A stretch of 64,000 nt of DNA from Megascapheus bottae (lineage: Eukaryota; Chordata; Mammalia; Rodentia; Geomyidae). Position 1 is the first letter of the stretch, and each line of letters starts with the position of its first letter. The DNA is taken from NCBI GenBank assembly GCA_024803745.1, contig JANJXV010000004.1, forward strand, positions 49,485,858-49,549,857, read 5' to 3'. Shown one piece after another: positions 10,455 to 22,877 of the stretch. A program made the translations under genes and the position numbers. The notes beneath the pieces were generated by a model. It was not told the DNA's origin and ran no database searches. It saw only the letters and a list, made by a program, of their open reading frames with translations.

Positions 10455-11875
10455 TGTATTATTTTTAGACCATGGGTTTAATAAAAATAATTGAAAAATG
10501 TTGCATGTTTACAAAACCTTTTAAAAAAGCTTTTTCTCAGGGCTAGAGATATATTTTAAAAATGTGGTAAGATTGAAAAGTACTGTAATTGATTTAGATT
10601 GGTGGCGTGAAAAGAAATTGTGCTTTAGTTTCAAGTAATTTTTTCTAAACTTTTACTAAATTTTAGCAAATTTATTGTTCATCATTATTGTATTTCTACT
10701 TGTGGTTGCCTAAAGGCAGACATAATTCAGACTGTCAGAATATTTCCTTTCAAAATAGAATATTCTTTGTAAATCATGTGACACTATTTTTCATTTTTAA
10801 TTACTATGTGAAGAGGGCGAAATGAGACCACATTGATGACAAATAAAAAAAAACCCTAAGAAACAGCAACAACAAAAACATCTTCACTGAATATGTGAAA
10901 GTAGCAGGGCTAGGGTGGATTTTCACTGAGTCAGGATGGTGGAGAAACATCATCGATAACCTAAATGTCATCGATTTTTAGATGAACACTCTGGAACAAT
11001 ATGTGACATTGTGCAGGGTGATTTTCTCCAGTCAGGAGAAAGTCTAAAATCATTTGACAGCCAAGGGATATTCCTTACCATGATTCTAGAAACTGTCAAG
11101 TAAGTCAATCCATCAAAAACCTATGTGTGAAAGTAACATTGCACTGTCCACCTCAAGTATGGGTAGAATCTGCCATCTTGAGGTAGATACATCAACGTAA
11201 CTCTTTTTGAAAGTATTAATTTTCCATGAAGTGTAACTATCAATTATGTAATCATAGTTTTATTATCACTCACTGTCAATTAAATCTGAAGAACTCTTCC
11301 ACTGCATGTAGTCTTTATACACAGTAGATATCCTATGCAATATTTTATAATAGGTATTTACAAATAAAGAAGAAAGCCAAAAAAGTTATACAAGTAAGTA
11401 AATGTTATAATTTTGGAAAAATTTGTTTTAACTTTCCTGTGTAAGACTGAATTTCCAATTTAAAGTCAGTAGTTTCATAACGAAAAGGTCCCATTTACTC
11501 CAAAACAAAAGAAGGCTGAAGTGAAGATGCCATTTGTTGAATAATTAAGATTATAATCTTTGTAATACAATATGGTTTGCTCAATATTAATACTTACAAA
11601 AATTACAGTGGTTAAACTTTATGTGGAAAATTGAGATAAATAATTTGAGAAATTGGATTATATATATTATTTCCTAAACATAAATACCAATTTTATTATT
11701 AAAATGTTGTAGTTGAATCTTTACTAGTAGCTAAAATATTGCAATTTTCTTAAATATTATTATAAATTATCAATTTAAATCATTTTAAATATTAATTATC
11801 TCACTGCCATATCATTAGTATATTATCAAAATGTTTTGATTTTTTTTCTGGAAAAGTACAAAGCAATAAAGAAAG
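10455..11875. other. Unassigned stretch
   Basis: No gene. 10,880-11,190 is repeat-free with mixed composition. The remainder is AT-rich. Nothing further supported. Confidence 0.4.
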
Positions 11876-11883
11876 AGTTTAGG

Positions 11884-12083
11884 GCCTGGGAGTTTGGCCT
11901 AGTGAGCCTAGTGATTGAGTGCTTGCCTAGCATGAAGACCCTGGTTTGATTCCTAGGTACCACATACATAGGAAAAAAAGCCGGAAGTGTTGCTGTGGCA
12001 CAAGCAGTAGAGTAGTAGCCTTGAGAAAAGCCCAAGGACAGTGGTCAGACCCTGAATTCAAGGCCCAGGACTGGGGAAAAAAA
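11884..12083 (+). mobile_element. IDL-Geo SINE
   Basis: 'gcctgggagtttggcctagt' opens the left half, which carries an extra partial copy of 'gagcctagtg'. 'ggtttgattcc' is the B box. The right module follows ('gaattcaaggcccaggactg'), then an A-rich tail. Confidence 0.88.
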
Positions 12084-12119
12084 GAAAACATTTTTAAAGC
12101 TAAAATGGAGCTTTTTTAC

Positions 12120-12490
12120 ACATGGAAGTTCAAACCAGGATGACACTGGCATTCCATCTCATACTAGTGAGAATGCCATAATTAAGGAAAGAGTGACAAA
12201 TAAGTGTTGGTAAAGATTCAGGGAAAAAGAACGACCATAACACTATTATTGATGTGAATCAGTCCAGCTACTATGGAAATCGGTACACATGTTCAAAAAA
12301 AAAAACATAAGAATTGAACTCTCATATGATCCTGCTATTTCATTCCTTGGTATGAGGCAAAAGGTCTCTTCAGTTAGCATATAACGGTGATGCTTGATTA
12401 TCTGTGCTTACTGTGGCACTCTTCATAATAGCCAAGTTATGAAATCAGTCTGGGATCTTATCAAGTTATACACAGATAAATAAAATATGC
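12120..12490 (+). mobile_element. Old L1 ORF2 C-terminal fragment
   Basis: Diverged DNA still follows the ORF2 C-terminus: 'tggcattccatctcatacta' (HLTP region), 'gctactatggaaatcggtac' (PLWK region), 'tgatcctgctatttcattcc' (DPAIPLL region) and 'cactcttcataatagccaag' (ALFTIAK region). Many stops. It starts just downstream of a SINE that may have inserted into it. Confidence 0.75.
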
Positions 12491-13120
12491 AGCTAGATCT
12501 ATAGATTTATTTTGCAAGTAAGTTCTTGATCTGTAGCCTTCTTCAATCATAGATTAGAATTTGTACTTAGGTTTTGAGGGAAACATTCCATTCTGTAATT
12601 CATGAATTCAATAAGTGTATCACTTAACTTTAGAGCTCACAGAACAATTTAACTTTTCATGTGAAAGAAATGTAAATAATTTGAAATCAGCCTGTAGTTT
12701 AAGTTTATGAGACAAAGAACTAGGACAAAAACTCAGGAATTTGAATGACCCACTGGAAGTAAAAGTATGTGAGGCTGTATATGCTATTTGAAAATAGGTT
12801 ATATATTTCCTCAAGACTTCCTTGCTATCCTAAATATATATGAAATTAATATAATAGTATTTTTACCTAGAAGAGTTTTTTCTACTTAATTTAAAGTACT
12901 TTACATTTATTAAAAAATTTCAAAAGTAATTTTTAGGATTAAAAGTTAAATTCTCTATAAGTCGATTATAACTGGTATTTGGAAACTGTAGAGAATTTTT
13001 GACTATTTTTTAAATCAGAACTTATATATATCAAGATGGATTCCACATATATGTTAATATGTTAAGTGAAAGCATCTTGTACAATTATTTAAAGATGTAA
13101 AAATTGAGTTTAAAAAATAA
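12491..13120. other. Unassigned AT-rich stretch
   Basis: No recognisable repeat or gene. A weak 64-residue minus-strand frame shows no domain. Confidence 0.4.
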
Positions 13121-13126
13121 ATCTTG

Positions 13127-13332
13127 GGTTAGGAGTTTGGCCTAGTGGTAGAATGCTTGTCTAGCATGCAAAAAGCCCTGGGTTGAATTCCTCAGTACCA
13201 CATAGATAGAAAAAGTCTGAAGTGGTCCTGTGGCTTAAATGATAGAGTTCTAGCCTTGAGAAGCCCAAGGACTGTGTTCAGGCCCTGAGTTCCAGCCCCA
13301 GGACTGGAAGAAAATAAAAATAAAAATGAATA
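13127..13332 (+). mobile_element. IDL-Geo SINE, first of a tandem pair
   Basis: Left half 'taggagtttggcctagtggt', right module ending 'gccccaggactgg', then a tail expanded to AAAT units. A probable TSD is aaataaatctt at about 13115-13125 and 13335-13345. Confidence 0.88.
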
Positions 13333-13347
13333 AATAAATAAATCTTT

Positions 13348-13545
13348 CAGTCCTTGAATGTGGCCTAGTGGCAGAGCACTTGCCTAGCATGCATGAAACC
13401 CTGGGTTCAATTCCTTGGTACCATATACACAGAAAAGTGGGAATTGATGCTGTGGCTTAAGTGGTAGAGCTCTAGGCTTGAGAAAGCCCAAGGACAGTGT
13501 CTAGATCCTGAGTTCAAGCCCCAGGTCTGGCAAAAATAAAATATT
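13348..13545 (+). mobile_element. IDL-Geo SINE, second of a tandem pair
   Basis: A second complete dimer in the same orientation begins about 15 bp after the tail of the first, with B box 'gggttcaattcct' and right module 'gagttcaagccccaggtctg'. It probably inserted into or beside the A-rich tail or TSD of its neighbour. Confidence 0.88.
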
Positions 13546-13639
13546 TTAATTTGGTTATCAATTAGCTGATTTATGATACAACTTCAAATTTCACAACAGA
13601 AACTATTCATTCCACAAGCTTTCTACTTCATTATTTTCT

Positions 13640-13797
13640 TTAGGTAGTTGTGCAAAGAAGTAGTCATTCAGCAGAGCAGTGTATGAATACAATGTCTCCT
13701 GATGAATGTCACCCCTTTCGACATACTCAACCACCATCCCCTCCTATCTGTTCTCAGTTTTCTTAATTTTTAGATTCTGTATACAATTATTTGCCAT
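13640..13797 (-). mobile_element. L1 3' UTR fragment, antisense, old subfamily
   Basis: It shares the order 'tagttgt.caaag', 'tatgaatacaatgt', 'gatgaatgtcaccc', a pyrimidine-rich CCC stretch and 'tttcttaattttta' with 19300-19450, 19925-20060 and 45905-46075. The copy at 19.8 kb leads into antisense L1 ORF2, which fixes the family and orientation. Confidence 0.6.
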
Positions 13798-13811
13798 TTC
13801 ACAAAATGAGT

Positions 13812-14084
<273 letters not shown>

Positions 14085-14115
14085 CAGTGTACATGTCCCA
14101 CAACTGAGAAAAATA

Positions 14116-14262
14116 AAGGAAGGGGTGGAAGGGGTGTGAAGATATTGAACGGCTTAAGAAAATATTTTGCCACAGGATGCCCCTCAAAAGTAATGCAGCT
14201 ACTATCTGGAGAATGTAACTGTAAACCCTCTATGTATTACTTCGATAATAAAAAATAAAATG
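14116..14262 (+). mobile_element. L1 3' terminus
   Basis: 'ctactatctggagaatgtaa' followed by 'ctgtaaaccctctatgtatt' and 'cgataataaaaa' matches the terminal block at 55955-56010 and 62575-62630. Confidence 0.7.
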
Positions 14263-15765
14263 AAAGAAAAGTAAATGAAATATGCCCAAGGACAAGCCCC
14301 CATGTTGAGAAGCAAGGAAAAGAAAGAAATGTTTCTGCACTTTAAGGGAAATATCACAACATGCAGCTGATTTCTTTTTTATCAGATGAATTACAGAACT
14401 TTAATGTCAGGGGTGATATCACTTACTACACATGAATATTGATTTCCCATTAATTCTTATTTTCCTATTTTACCTTTGTTATATTTTAAATTTATATTTC
14501 ACTGCTTATACACTGAAATGATGCAACATTTTTGCAATCTAACTAAAAGCACAGAATTTTAAATTTTTATCTGAAGGAAAATAATGAAGATAAATCAGTC
14601 TTCCTGCCAGATGAAAATGAACTCTTTGTAAAATCCCTTAACTTAATGGAATAAAGTAAATAATGGACTTTCTTGAGCAATGTCTATAAGACAGTCAACT
14701 TAGTACTAGAGTTCCTTTATTGACATCCATTAAATTTGACTTTGCTTATTTGCAAGCTATAAAAATTGATCTAAATAAACATACAACATAATTTTGAAAG
14801 ATATTGAAAAGCTTACAGAAATTCTGGTGCAATTGAAGATCAATATAGACACAAGAACCAACAAGAACATCCCAACTGCCCTGAAATGTGCTTTTGTGTT
14901 GCTTATTTTAATCCCATTGGGAAATTGAACCCTACAAAGGGTAGTGAGAAAGTCCCAAGTATTAAAAACAGTATTATATATAAGCAGAATTTACACTGCT
15001 GTGTAAATACCAATAACCTTCTTACAAAAGTAAATAGATCAATAGTAATTTAGTTAAACATTTTTCATGGTAAGATACTATATGCATTTCTGGTGTTACT
15101 CTTAAGGTCCTATATTATACTTGAAGATCAGAATAAAAGCTCGCCCAGTCTCTAAATCCTACTTAATGGTGTAATAAAACTTAATACTTTTCACTTCCTT
15201 TCTTTTTCACCATTAGTTAAAATAGATGTCCATTGTAATTCTGAAAGTTAAGTTTTATTTTGAAATGTTGTTTTTCATAAAATTTCACATCATACAGAAG
15301 AGAAGTAGAAAAATAGAAATGTCTGTATTATAATTAATATAATATATAACAAATTATATATTAATATAATATGATTAATATATATTAATATAATATAAAA
15401 TAATTTTGATGGTTACTGCTACAAATGCAATATTATTTCTTAAATTAATATGGCCCATAATGTAGTTTTTTGAGTTGAAAAATATAAGGAAAATAAATTT
15501 AATAAAAATGATGAAAACAATAAAAAATAAATCAATATAGGATTGGATTTAATTTTCTTATCAAATTTTTCTATCAGCAGGTATTAAATGGATTCCATTA
15601 CATACTAACTTTTAGAACTATACTTTATCAAAATTCAGTCTTTTCTTTATCCTAAAGCAAATAGTAAGTTGAAATATAAGATATTTATGTGGTTTGATTT
15701 ATCATTTATTTGTATAAAATTACAGGATATTTAAGTATTTTTATTTTGCATTACTTCTCCATTGC
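14263..15765. other. Unassigned AT-rich stretch
   Basis: No gene. 15,330-15,410 is almost pure A/T (aatata units). Nothing else recognised. Confidence 0.4.
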
Positions 15766-15769
15766 TACA

Positions 15770-15990
15770 AAAATATATTTGGTGCTATATACTCTATAGA
15801 CATAATGTTTTATTACATATATTAATATGTAACTATGACATACAAACCCTCAGCTTAATTTTAATTATTTTCTAAAATGTCAGTGATCGTATGTAGAGAT
15901 TCCCTTCTTGAATACTTATTTGTTAAATACGACATTTGAAATTTTTTGTAAAAATCAATCTTAATAAAATCTTTAAAAATTAAAAGAAAA
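15770..15990 (+). mobile_element. L1 3' UTR fragment, second copy
   Basis: Collinear with 1545-1765 through several shared blocks, including 'cagcttaattttaatta', 'gacatttgaaat' and a terminal A-rich run, but without the ORF2 part. It is therefore a 5'-truncated copy of the same old subfamily. Confidence 0.65.
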
Positions 15991-16007
15991 GCCCTGAGAA
16001 CTCTGCC

Positions 16008-16031
16008 CTCCCCCCCCCCCAAAAAAAAAAA
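16008..16031. repeat. C-run followed by A-run
   Basis: About 12 C followed by 11 A, a short compound homopolymer. Confidence 0.9.
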
Positions 16032-16220
16032 CTTCCGTTCTGCCTATGGGCTGTCTTCAGTGACCAGCTGTGCAGTCTCAGTATCTCCCGCCTCTATCCC
16101 TGATGGTGTAAGGATGCCTCTGGGAAAGAGAGAGGCTCCATTTCTCCTTCTCTGGTGGGGAAAGTGGCCTTCCCAGCCTCAGATGGTAATAAACTCTTTC
16201 CCAGTGATATATATCAACAC
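16032..16220 (+). mobile_element. Possible LTR-like fragment
   Basis: A GC-richer block ends with 'ggtaataaactctttcccag', which resembles a retroviral-type polyadenylation signal. No paired LTR, primer-binding site or internal genes are visible. Weak. Confidence 0.22.
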
Positions 16221-17840
16221 GTACATTACAAGTAATAAGTAAAGACTGTCTTATAATTACTTTAAATGACTCCTACAAAATATTGTAGAAATATTTATAC
16301 AAAATGGTCCCCAACAAAAGGTTGTGTAGTAGTTTGTCGACATTTGTAAACTGTAATTTTTCACTGAAATGCTTGAAATCTTGGGAAATTTACAAAGGAC
16401 ATTTGGGCCCGAATTTTCATATATTAAAAAAATAGCCAAAGTTCCAAAAATGAGTGACAAATTGATCCTATCCCAAGGAGCACATTTTCTCCCTCGCTCT
16501 CTAGGACATACCCCAGTCCAACACTACCCTCGAGCTTTATCAATTACTCATCACTTATTAACTGTGGGCTCCTCACTGTTCTGCTGTTAACACCCCTGCT
16601 TGTCCCCTAAGTCCCTGTGTCTTTCATCCATGGACGAAATGGATGGGAGTGTAGAGAAAACTGCATTCCACAGCATGCAGTGGTGACCTTGATCCAGTTT
16701 AGAAGAATCTCTCACAATCATAGAGAAAGTATTTTCAGAAGATACCAGAGTCAGCCAGAAAGATGTAAGCATTTCCAAGTGAGTATAGAAAACTCACTAT
16801 CACTGAAAATCTAGTAATGAATAGAGTTGAAGGCTTCTGAGGTACTTCCCACTGTGCCTGAAAGCCTCCATGAGACTGCTAAGGTGGGATTACTAGGTTA
16901 TGGAATGACAGCCCTTCAGAATCTTCCTTATCAATATACCTTTCAACAGTTCCTTCTTCCTTGTCTCAGTAGGAAGTGTTGATGCTGGAATTTTCAGCTT
17001 TTATTTTTCTTCTTTTGAATCGTTACACTGACAGGCTCTTCTGGGGAAAAATGCATTTAAAAGTTTTATGTAATTATAACCTGAGGTCCATGAGCTCTGA
17101 GAGAAGCTTTATACTTAGAATGACTTGCTGTTTGCACAGAAAAACCCTGTGGTTCACTGCTTGCTTGATCCTTCAATTATTTGGCTGTAATCACACAGTC
17201 AAGCAGATATTGATTTCCTAGGTATTCAAATTATACCCTTAACTGCAAGCACCAGTGAAAGTTTTTTTTAAAAAATCATTTAAAATGATACGCAATTTGA
17301 CATAATGGGTTTATGCACACACATGAGTATATATTCACGTATTTTTATACGGTTATGTTCCAAAAGCCCATGATAGAAGTAATTTTGAGATATATTTAGA
17401 TTTATTTCTTCTAGGAGACTTCTTTTCATTCGTTTATATAAAGAAAAAGACACGTTATCATTAGAGAATCAGGACATTTATGAAAGTAAAGTTATTTTTC
17501 TTCTCTTATCGTATAAGAGATCCAAATTATTTTATTTTTTGTGACTTACATAAAATATGTGATTATAAAATTCCAGGCACATACAAAACACTAATATAGT
17601 AAGTATGAGAAGTGAATAGAACATGTTTTACTGAGTTGTAATCGAACTATTTCCTTTCTATACAAAACAAGGACATTTCAGTGGAAGATAATTATTACTT
17701 CATTTGAAAATTATCAATAGTGTTTGTTAAGCTTTAAAACTAATGTTTGAATATTCCTCTTCACAGTTCATCCCTCACAACCAGTATGTTGACTAGCAAT
17801 TTTTTTTGTGTGTACATTAAGGAAACTTTATCCTTTATTT
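16221..17840. other. Unassigned, largely repeat-free stretch
   Basis: 16,340-16,960 is mixed-composition DNA with no repeat signature. Frames of 60-80 codons occur on both strands without domains. It could be unique sequence in an intron or intergenic region. Confidence 0.4.
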
Positions 17841-17849
17841 TAATTTTAT

Positions 17850-18040
17850 TTTTTGCCAGTATTTGGGCTTGAACTCAGGGCCTGAGTATTGTTCTTGAGC
17901 TTTCTCAAGGCTAGTGCTCTGTATTTGAGATACAGCACCACTTTTAGCCTTTTCTGTATATGTAGTACCAAGGAATCAAATCCAGAACTTCATTCATGCT
18001 AAGCAAGCACTCTACCACTAGGCCACACTCCCAGCCCACT
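17850..18040 (-). mobile_element. IDL-Geo SINE, antisense
   Basis: 'gccagtatttgggcttgaac', then 'gagctttctcaaggctagtg', then the antisense tRNA-like half ending 'ggccacactcccagccc'. Confidence 0.88.
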
Positions 18041-18204
18041 GATATTCTATTTTTATGTTTCAAAAGCTACAGAAAGAAAACATTTTCTAGTTATTTGAAT
18101 ACTTTATGGTATGTATCCTGAGTCTGAACCTATAAACTCTACCACAGGTGAATAGAATCCAGGTATTTCAGAATGTTAAAGATAACAAGCATATTTAATA
18201 TTTT

Positions 18205-18325
18205 TAAGTTCTTCCTTCCCTCTTTTTTTCCTTTCTTCTCTTTTTGCCCTTTCCTTCTTTTCTCCATTTCATTGCTTCTTCTCCATACACCCTTCTTTCT
18301 TTCCTTCCACCCTCCCTCACAAAGT
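18205..18325. repeat. Polypyrimidine tract
   Basis: Interrupted C/T-rich sequence. The minus-strand Lys/Arg/Glu-rich frame over it is an artefact of composition. Confidence 0.8.
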
Positions 18326-18399
18326 TTTCTAATAATATAATAATAGTCCATTAATTAGAGAATGATGAACATCTCTATTCAGTCACCAGAAATTTGCCA

Positions 18400-18755
18400 T
18401 GTAGAGTAATATCCAAAATTTATATTGCCTATTATATACAGTGCTGCTACAAACATGGGCATTCATTTGCCTCTCTTGTATGCTGATACATATTCCTTCA
18501 GATATATGCCCAAGTATAATAGAACGGGATCACATGGTAGTTTTCATTTTAATTTATTGAAGAACCTATGTAGTTATTTCACTCCCTAAATTTGTTTTCC
18601 CCCGGTAGTGTATATCCTTTTCAGTACCATTCATTCCACATTCTCTCAGCTTTTGTTATTGTTTGGGTTTTGGATGGAGGCCATTCTGACTGAAATAAAA
18701 TAGAATCTCAGTACCATTGAGATTGTATTACTTGAATATATTCATATCTAAAAGT
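18400..18755 (-). mobile_element. Old L1 ORF2 fragment, antisense
   Basis: Antisense ORF2 C-terminal landmarks: 'cagtgctgctacaaacatgg' (complement of the FIAALF region), 'acgggatcacatggtag' (DPAI region) and 'ggccattctgactgaaa' (PVRMA region). Highly diverged. Confidence 0.7.
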
Positions 18756-19285
18756 GCCATACATTTAATTATGTATTGACTTTACTACATTACTTAATTT
18801 GTCCCATTTCCTTAAGGATTTGGTTGAATCTGACATTTTGTCAACTTCCCAATAGTGGTCAGGTATTCTTACTAAGTATTTTATAATATAGTTAACCTGT
18901 GGAACTTATCTGATGCGTTCCTCACAGACATACTTAACATAAGCTCCATGATTAATTATAATGGTATTTATACATATAAGGAAATGTTTATCGATGTACT
19001 TATTTAGCACCAGAAATTGTGTAATAAGAAGTGGTTAACAACAAGTACTTGGTATTTTCTAAACAATATTCTCTGACTTAAAAATTATAACCTTTGATTT
19101 GAACATATTTTTCATGTATGGCTAACTTATATGCAGTACAAGTTCTGAAAGGCTGACAAAGCTCAGCTATCCTCATGCTAAACTATTAAGAAAGGCATAT
19201 TTGAGAAAATGATCATTCACAATGTAAGGTTGCAACCATTATTCACTAAGACTATTAACATTAGCAAACAAAATGAAAGCAGATT
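18756..19285. other. Unassigned AT-rich stretch
   Basis: No repeat or gene recognised. Confidence 0.4.
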
Positions 19286-19289
19286 TGTT

Positions 19290-19460
19290 TTGTTTTTAAT
19301 TTTCATTATAAGTAGTTGTACAAAGGTAGGGTGACTCAACAAAGTAGTTTATGCCTACAGTGCTCCTTGGTTAATGTCATCCTTTTGAGTATTTTTATCC
19401 TTCTTTCCTCGGCCTCCCTCTCTGCTGTCACTTTTCTTAATTTTGTTGGATTTGCATTGC
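19290..19460 (-). mobile_element. L1 3' UTR fragment, antisense
   Basis: 'gtagttgtacaaaggtaggg', 'caaagtagtttatgcctaca' and 'ttaatgtcatccttttgag' match the corresponding block at 19920-20010. Confidence 0.6.
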
Positions 19461-20271
19461 ATTTTTTTACTGCATTTTAAAATGAGAAAATTTCTATTGT
19501 TCCACAAGCACAAGTAAGCCTGCTTTGACAATTAGGTTAATCAGATCAACAAAGTGAGAACAATTTGAGTTGTCTATGCTTAGAGCCTTGATATTGTGAG
19601 GGATTCAATTAACTTTGAGATTATCTCAAATAACTTTGTGTTTCTAGAAATGTTATTCAACACATTTAAGTCTATGCACATAACAGACAGGAACTGAATT
19701 AATCTTATTTTCTAGATCTTTATACATCACCAACTATATACCTCAATTATTCAACAGTTTTATAAGAATAGCCTTAACAATCATATACCTTTCATTTCAG
19801 AGTTTGTCTTATTTATTTTTTTTCCTTTTGAAATAGTCTTTGATTTTATTAACAGGGTGATGTATAGAGGGGTTTCGGTTACTTTTTTAAGGTAGTGAGC
19901 ACATTCTTATTGTCTCTAAGTGGTTGTACAAAAGAGTTGCTCTTCACCAAAGTGGTTTATGAATACAGAGCATCTTGATCAATATTATCCCTTTCAACAT
20001 TTTCCTCTATCCTCCCAAACCACTCCTTTCCTTGTTTATTTAATTTTAGGTTATGTATTGAATTTTTGCCACTTAATACAGCAGTTCATGCATATAAATG
20101 CATTGTGATATATCTGTGTTATCACATCAGCATCTTCACTCCCTTCAACCTACCCCTTCCCTTATATTTCTCAATTCTATAATATATACAATAAACTACT
20201 ATCTACATATCCCCCTTTCCCCTCTTCATTTTTCTTTCCTCCCTGTGGCCCCACTGTATGCTCTTTCATTT

Positions 20272-20372
20272 TTTTTGCCAGTCCTAGGGCTTGAACTCAG
20301 GGCCGGAGCACTGTCCTTGGGCTTTCTCAAGCTTAGTACTCTACCACATGAACTAGAGCACCACTTTGGCAT
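20272..20372 (-). mobile_element. SINE right module (Geo), antisense, partial
   Basis: 'gccagtcctagggcttgaac' to 'agagcaccactttggc' after a T-run. The tRNA-like left half is absent (5'-truncated). It lies in the L1 3' UTR. Confidence 0.8.
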
Positions 20373-21094
20373 TTCAAATACCCATTTCCTGGTACTTATT
20401 TTGTTGGGCTTTGACTTAGTCATTTTAAAGCATTAGATTATTTGAGGTCTTTGTTACGTTTATTATACTTCAGTTAATTCATTTGTAACCCCTTGCTTAT
20501 TATCAGTGTGTTTACATAGAGATTCATAGGCAAATTCTAGCTACCACAAACGAGGGAAATCATGTAACCTACATATTTCTGGGTCTGCCTTAATTCATTA
20601 ATCTAACCTAATTTTTCCCAAGTCTTTCCATTTTCTTATGAATGGTATAATATTCTTTCTAAAGGATAAGTAGACTCATAGTATATATGTATACATATAC
20701 CTATATTTATATATTATATTTTCTTAATTCATTTATGGATCAAGCAGTATCTGTGCTTATTCCATATCTTTGCTATGGTAAATGATGCTGCAGTGAACAT
20801 AGTTGTGCTGGTAGATCTTTGGACATGTCAGCATTTTTTTACTGGTAGTTTTCTTGCTATTGGCCAATCTAACTGAGTTTGATTTGTGTTTCCTTTCTGG
20901 TTAGAACTGTGGTACTAGCACAAGAACAAGCATAAGTACCAATGGAACTGAACAGAAGACCCAGAAATGAATTCACAGACCAATAATTGTCTAATACTTG
21001 TTAAGGGAGCCAAAAATACAGGATAGAAGGAAGCTTCTTTAACGAATGGTGCTGGTGAAATTTCTCTCCACATGCAGAAAACTGAAACTACATT

Positions 21095-21400
21095 TTTTAT
21101 AATTTTTATTGTGATTAATAGAAGGGTTACATTATATTCGCCAGATAGAAGGTGCATAACTTCACAAACATTGATACCCTTTCTCATGACATGGTCCCCA
21201 TTTTCCTTCCACCCCCCCCCCCGCTTATCTTGATTCCTCCCTTTCCCTATCCAATTACAAATAACCAATTAAGCACATATAAAATATATCAGATAACAAG
21301 GTGAAAAATTGTAACAATATGAGATAACAAAAGATGGCAAAAGAGATGAGCAATAACATAGTACATTAAGGACAACAGTCACTCATTATATGGCTTTTGT
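21095..21400 (-). mobile_element. Young L1 3' end nested in the older L1
   Basis: Antisense L1 3' terminus ('gccagatagaaggtgcataa'), C-run, then 'aagagatgagcaataacata' and 'actcattatatggcttttgt'. The flanks gaaactacatt (21084-21094) and gagactacatt (21401-21411) are a TSD with one mismatch. Older L1 ORF2 sequence lies on both sides. Confidence 0.85.
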
Positions 21401-21879
21401 GAGACTACATTCTTATATATTACCCTGAACCAGAATCAATCAAAATAAATCAAAGACATCAATGTAAGGCCAGAAACAACACAAAAATTACAGGAAGGGA
21501 TAGGAAAACACTAAGGCTTGTAAGCACAGGTCATAACTTTATAAGTAAAAATATAGAGTCACAATATGTCAAAGAAAGTCTGAATAGATAGGACTGCACT
21601 AAATACAAATATTTCTACATTGAAAAAATAACATATTTAACAAGGTAAGTAGAAGTCCCTCAAAATGGGAGAAGATTTTTCCAGGTATATATCAGAATAT
21701 GACCTAATATCCAAAATATATTTAGTTCTCAATAAAATTATCTCCCTTTTAATTCCTTGTGAAAAAATCCTAATAAACAATTTTAATAACCAATTTTTAA
21801 TGGGCTAATGACATAAAGAGACACTTTTCAAAAGAAGTAAAATGGACAATAGACATCTGAAGAAATTTTCAAAGTGCAT

Positions 21880-22675
21880 CTTCTCTTTCAATTTTTCATC
21901 ACTCTAAGTGATTTAATTCCTTCTTGTGTTCACATAGTGAGTTACATAAGAGGCATGCTGTGGAGACAAAGCAAGTTGTATTACAATTTTAATTTCTCTG
22001 CAACTAATTTTAAAACCAGAGACAGCAGAAAATTCATCACTCATGATGTTGGGAAGATTTTTCAAGCTTACATAGGCATATAAGGATATTATTATGGACG
22101 TTTGAATTATTTCACTTCAGTATAAAAACTGACGCAAATCATTAATTTGCTTCGTTTAAGATAAAGTTAAGCAAGAAAAAATCAAAATATACAAATGTAT
22201 ATTTTTTTTACTTTTAAAAATTTCTTATTAGACTTCTTTGTAGGTAATCTTATCAGCAGATTACTAAATACATTATTTATAAATAGGAGAGGACAGTAGT
22301 ACTGTTGATGTCACTCTTAGAACAAGAACATGGATATAACTATTGTAAAGAATTCCTGGCACAGAGTCTTTACCTTATGAAACATTATCATCAAGATGTC
22401 ATAAGCTATCTTGAATTCCTCTCTGCTTAACTGAATTGGATCTAAGGGAAAAATTCATGTTTCTCTTCCAGCTAACTGAACAATGAGTTAAATGCCAATC
22501 CATATGCTCATATCAATTTTAAACATAAAGTTAATATCCTCCAGCTAAGCAATGTGTGCAGCATGCTCCTTTTGATCAGATATAACTTAAGACAAAAACA
22601 AAACAAAAATAGAAAAGGAGGTAGGTAAAAAGGTGAACAAATGCTATCATAGTATTCTCTGAAGTTATGCAACTT
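21880..22675. other. Unassigned AT-rich stretch
   Basis: No repeat or gene recognised. The frame at 21874-22083 has no domain. Confidence 0.4.
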
Positions 22676-22679
22676 GTGG

Positions 22680-22790
22680 GCATAAGAGGGGGAAACTGGG
22701 GGAAAGTGAAAGAATAAAAATACTCATTATCTGAATGTGAAATGACAACTCCTCTGTGCAAAAGCTTACTAATAACTATAAAATTATATA
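22680..22790 (+). mobile_element. L1 3' terminus, old
   Basis: Purine-rich 'gagggggaaactgggggaaa' followed by an eroded 'aactcctctgtgcaaaa' matches the block at 48450-48545. Confidence 0.5.
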
Positions 22791-22877
22791 TATATAAAGA
22801 TTAAAAAATTGTTATTGTAAAGGTGATATACAAACATGTTGCAGTTACATTATCAAGTAACGAGTACATTTCTTTTT

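Larger units (their letters stand above)
19812..21878 (-). mobile_element. Old L1 with inverted 5' segment, host of two insertions
   Basis: The 3' end (poly-T side) lies at about 19812. Antisense 3' UTR and ORF2 tail run to about 20885 ('tttgctatggtaaatgatgc', 'ggccaatctaactgagtttg'). From about 20905 the ORF2 sequence switches to the plus strand ('gtggtactagcacaagaaca') and runs to about 21875. The far end of the plus segment ('acatctgaagaaattttc') corresponds to ORF2 just upstream of where the minus segment begins, the arrangement expected from twin priming. A SINE module (20272-20372) and a younger L1 tail (21095-21400) interrupt it. No TSD was recognised. Confidence 0.7.

Noticed and set aside
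20098..20436. A 112-codon plus-strand frame
   Set aside because: It runs through an antisense L1 3' UTR into an antisense SINE. The 'PVLGLELRAGALSLG' stretch is a SINE signature that appears in several such frames.
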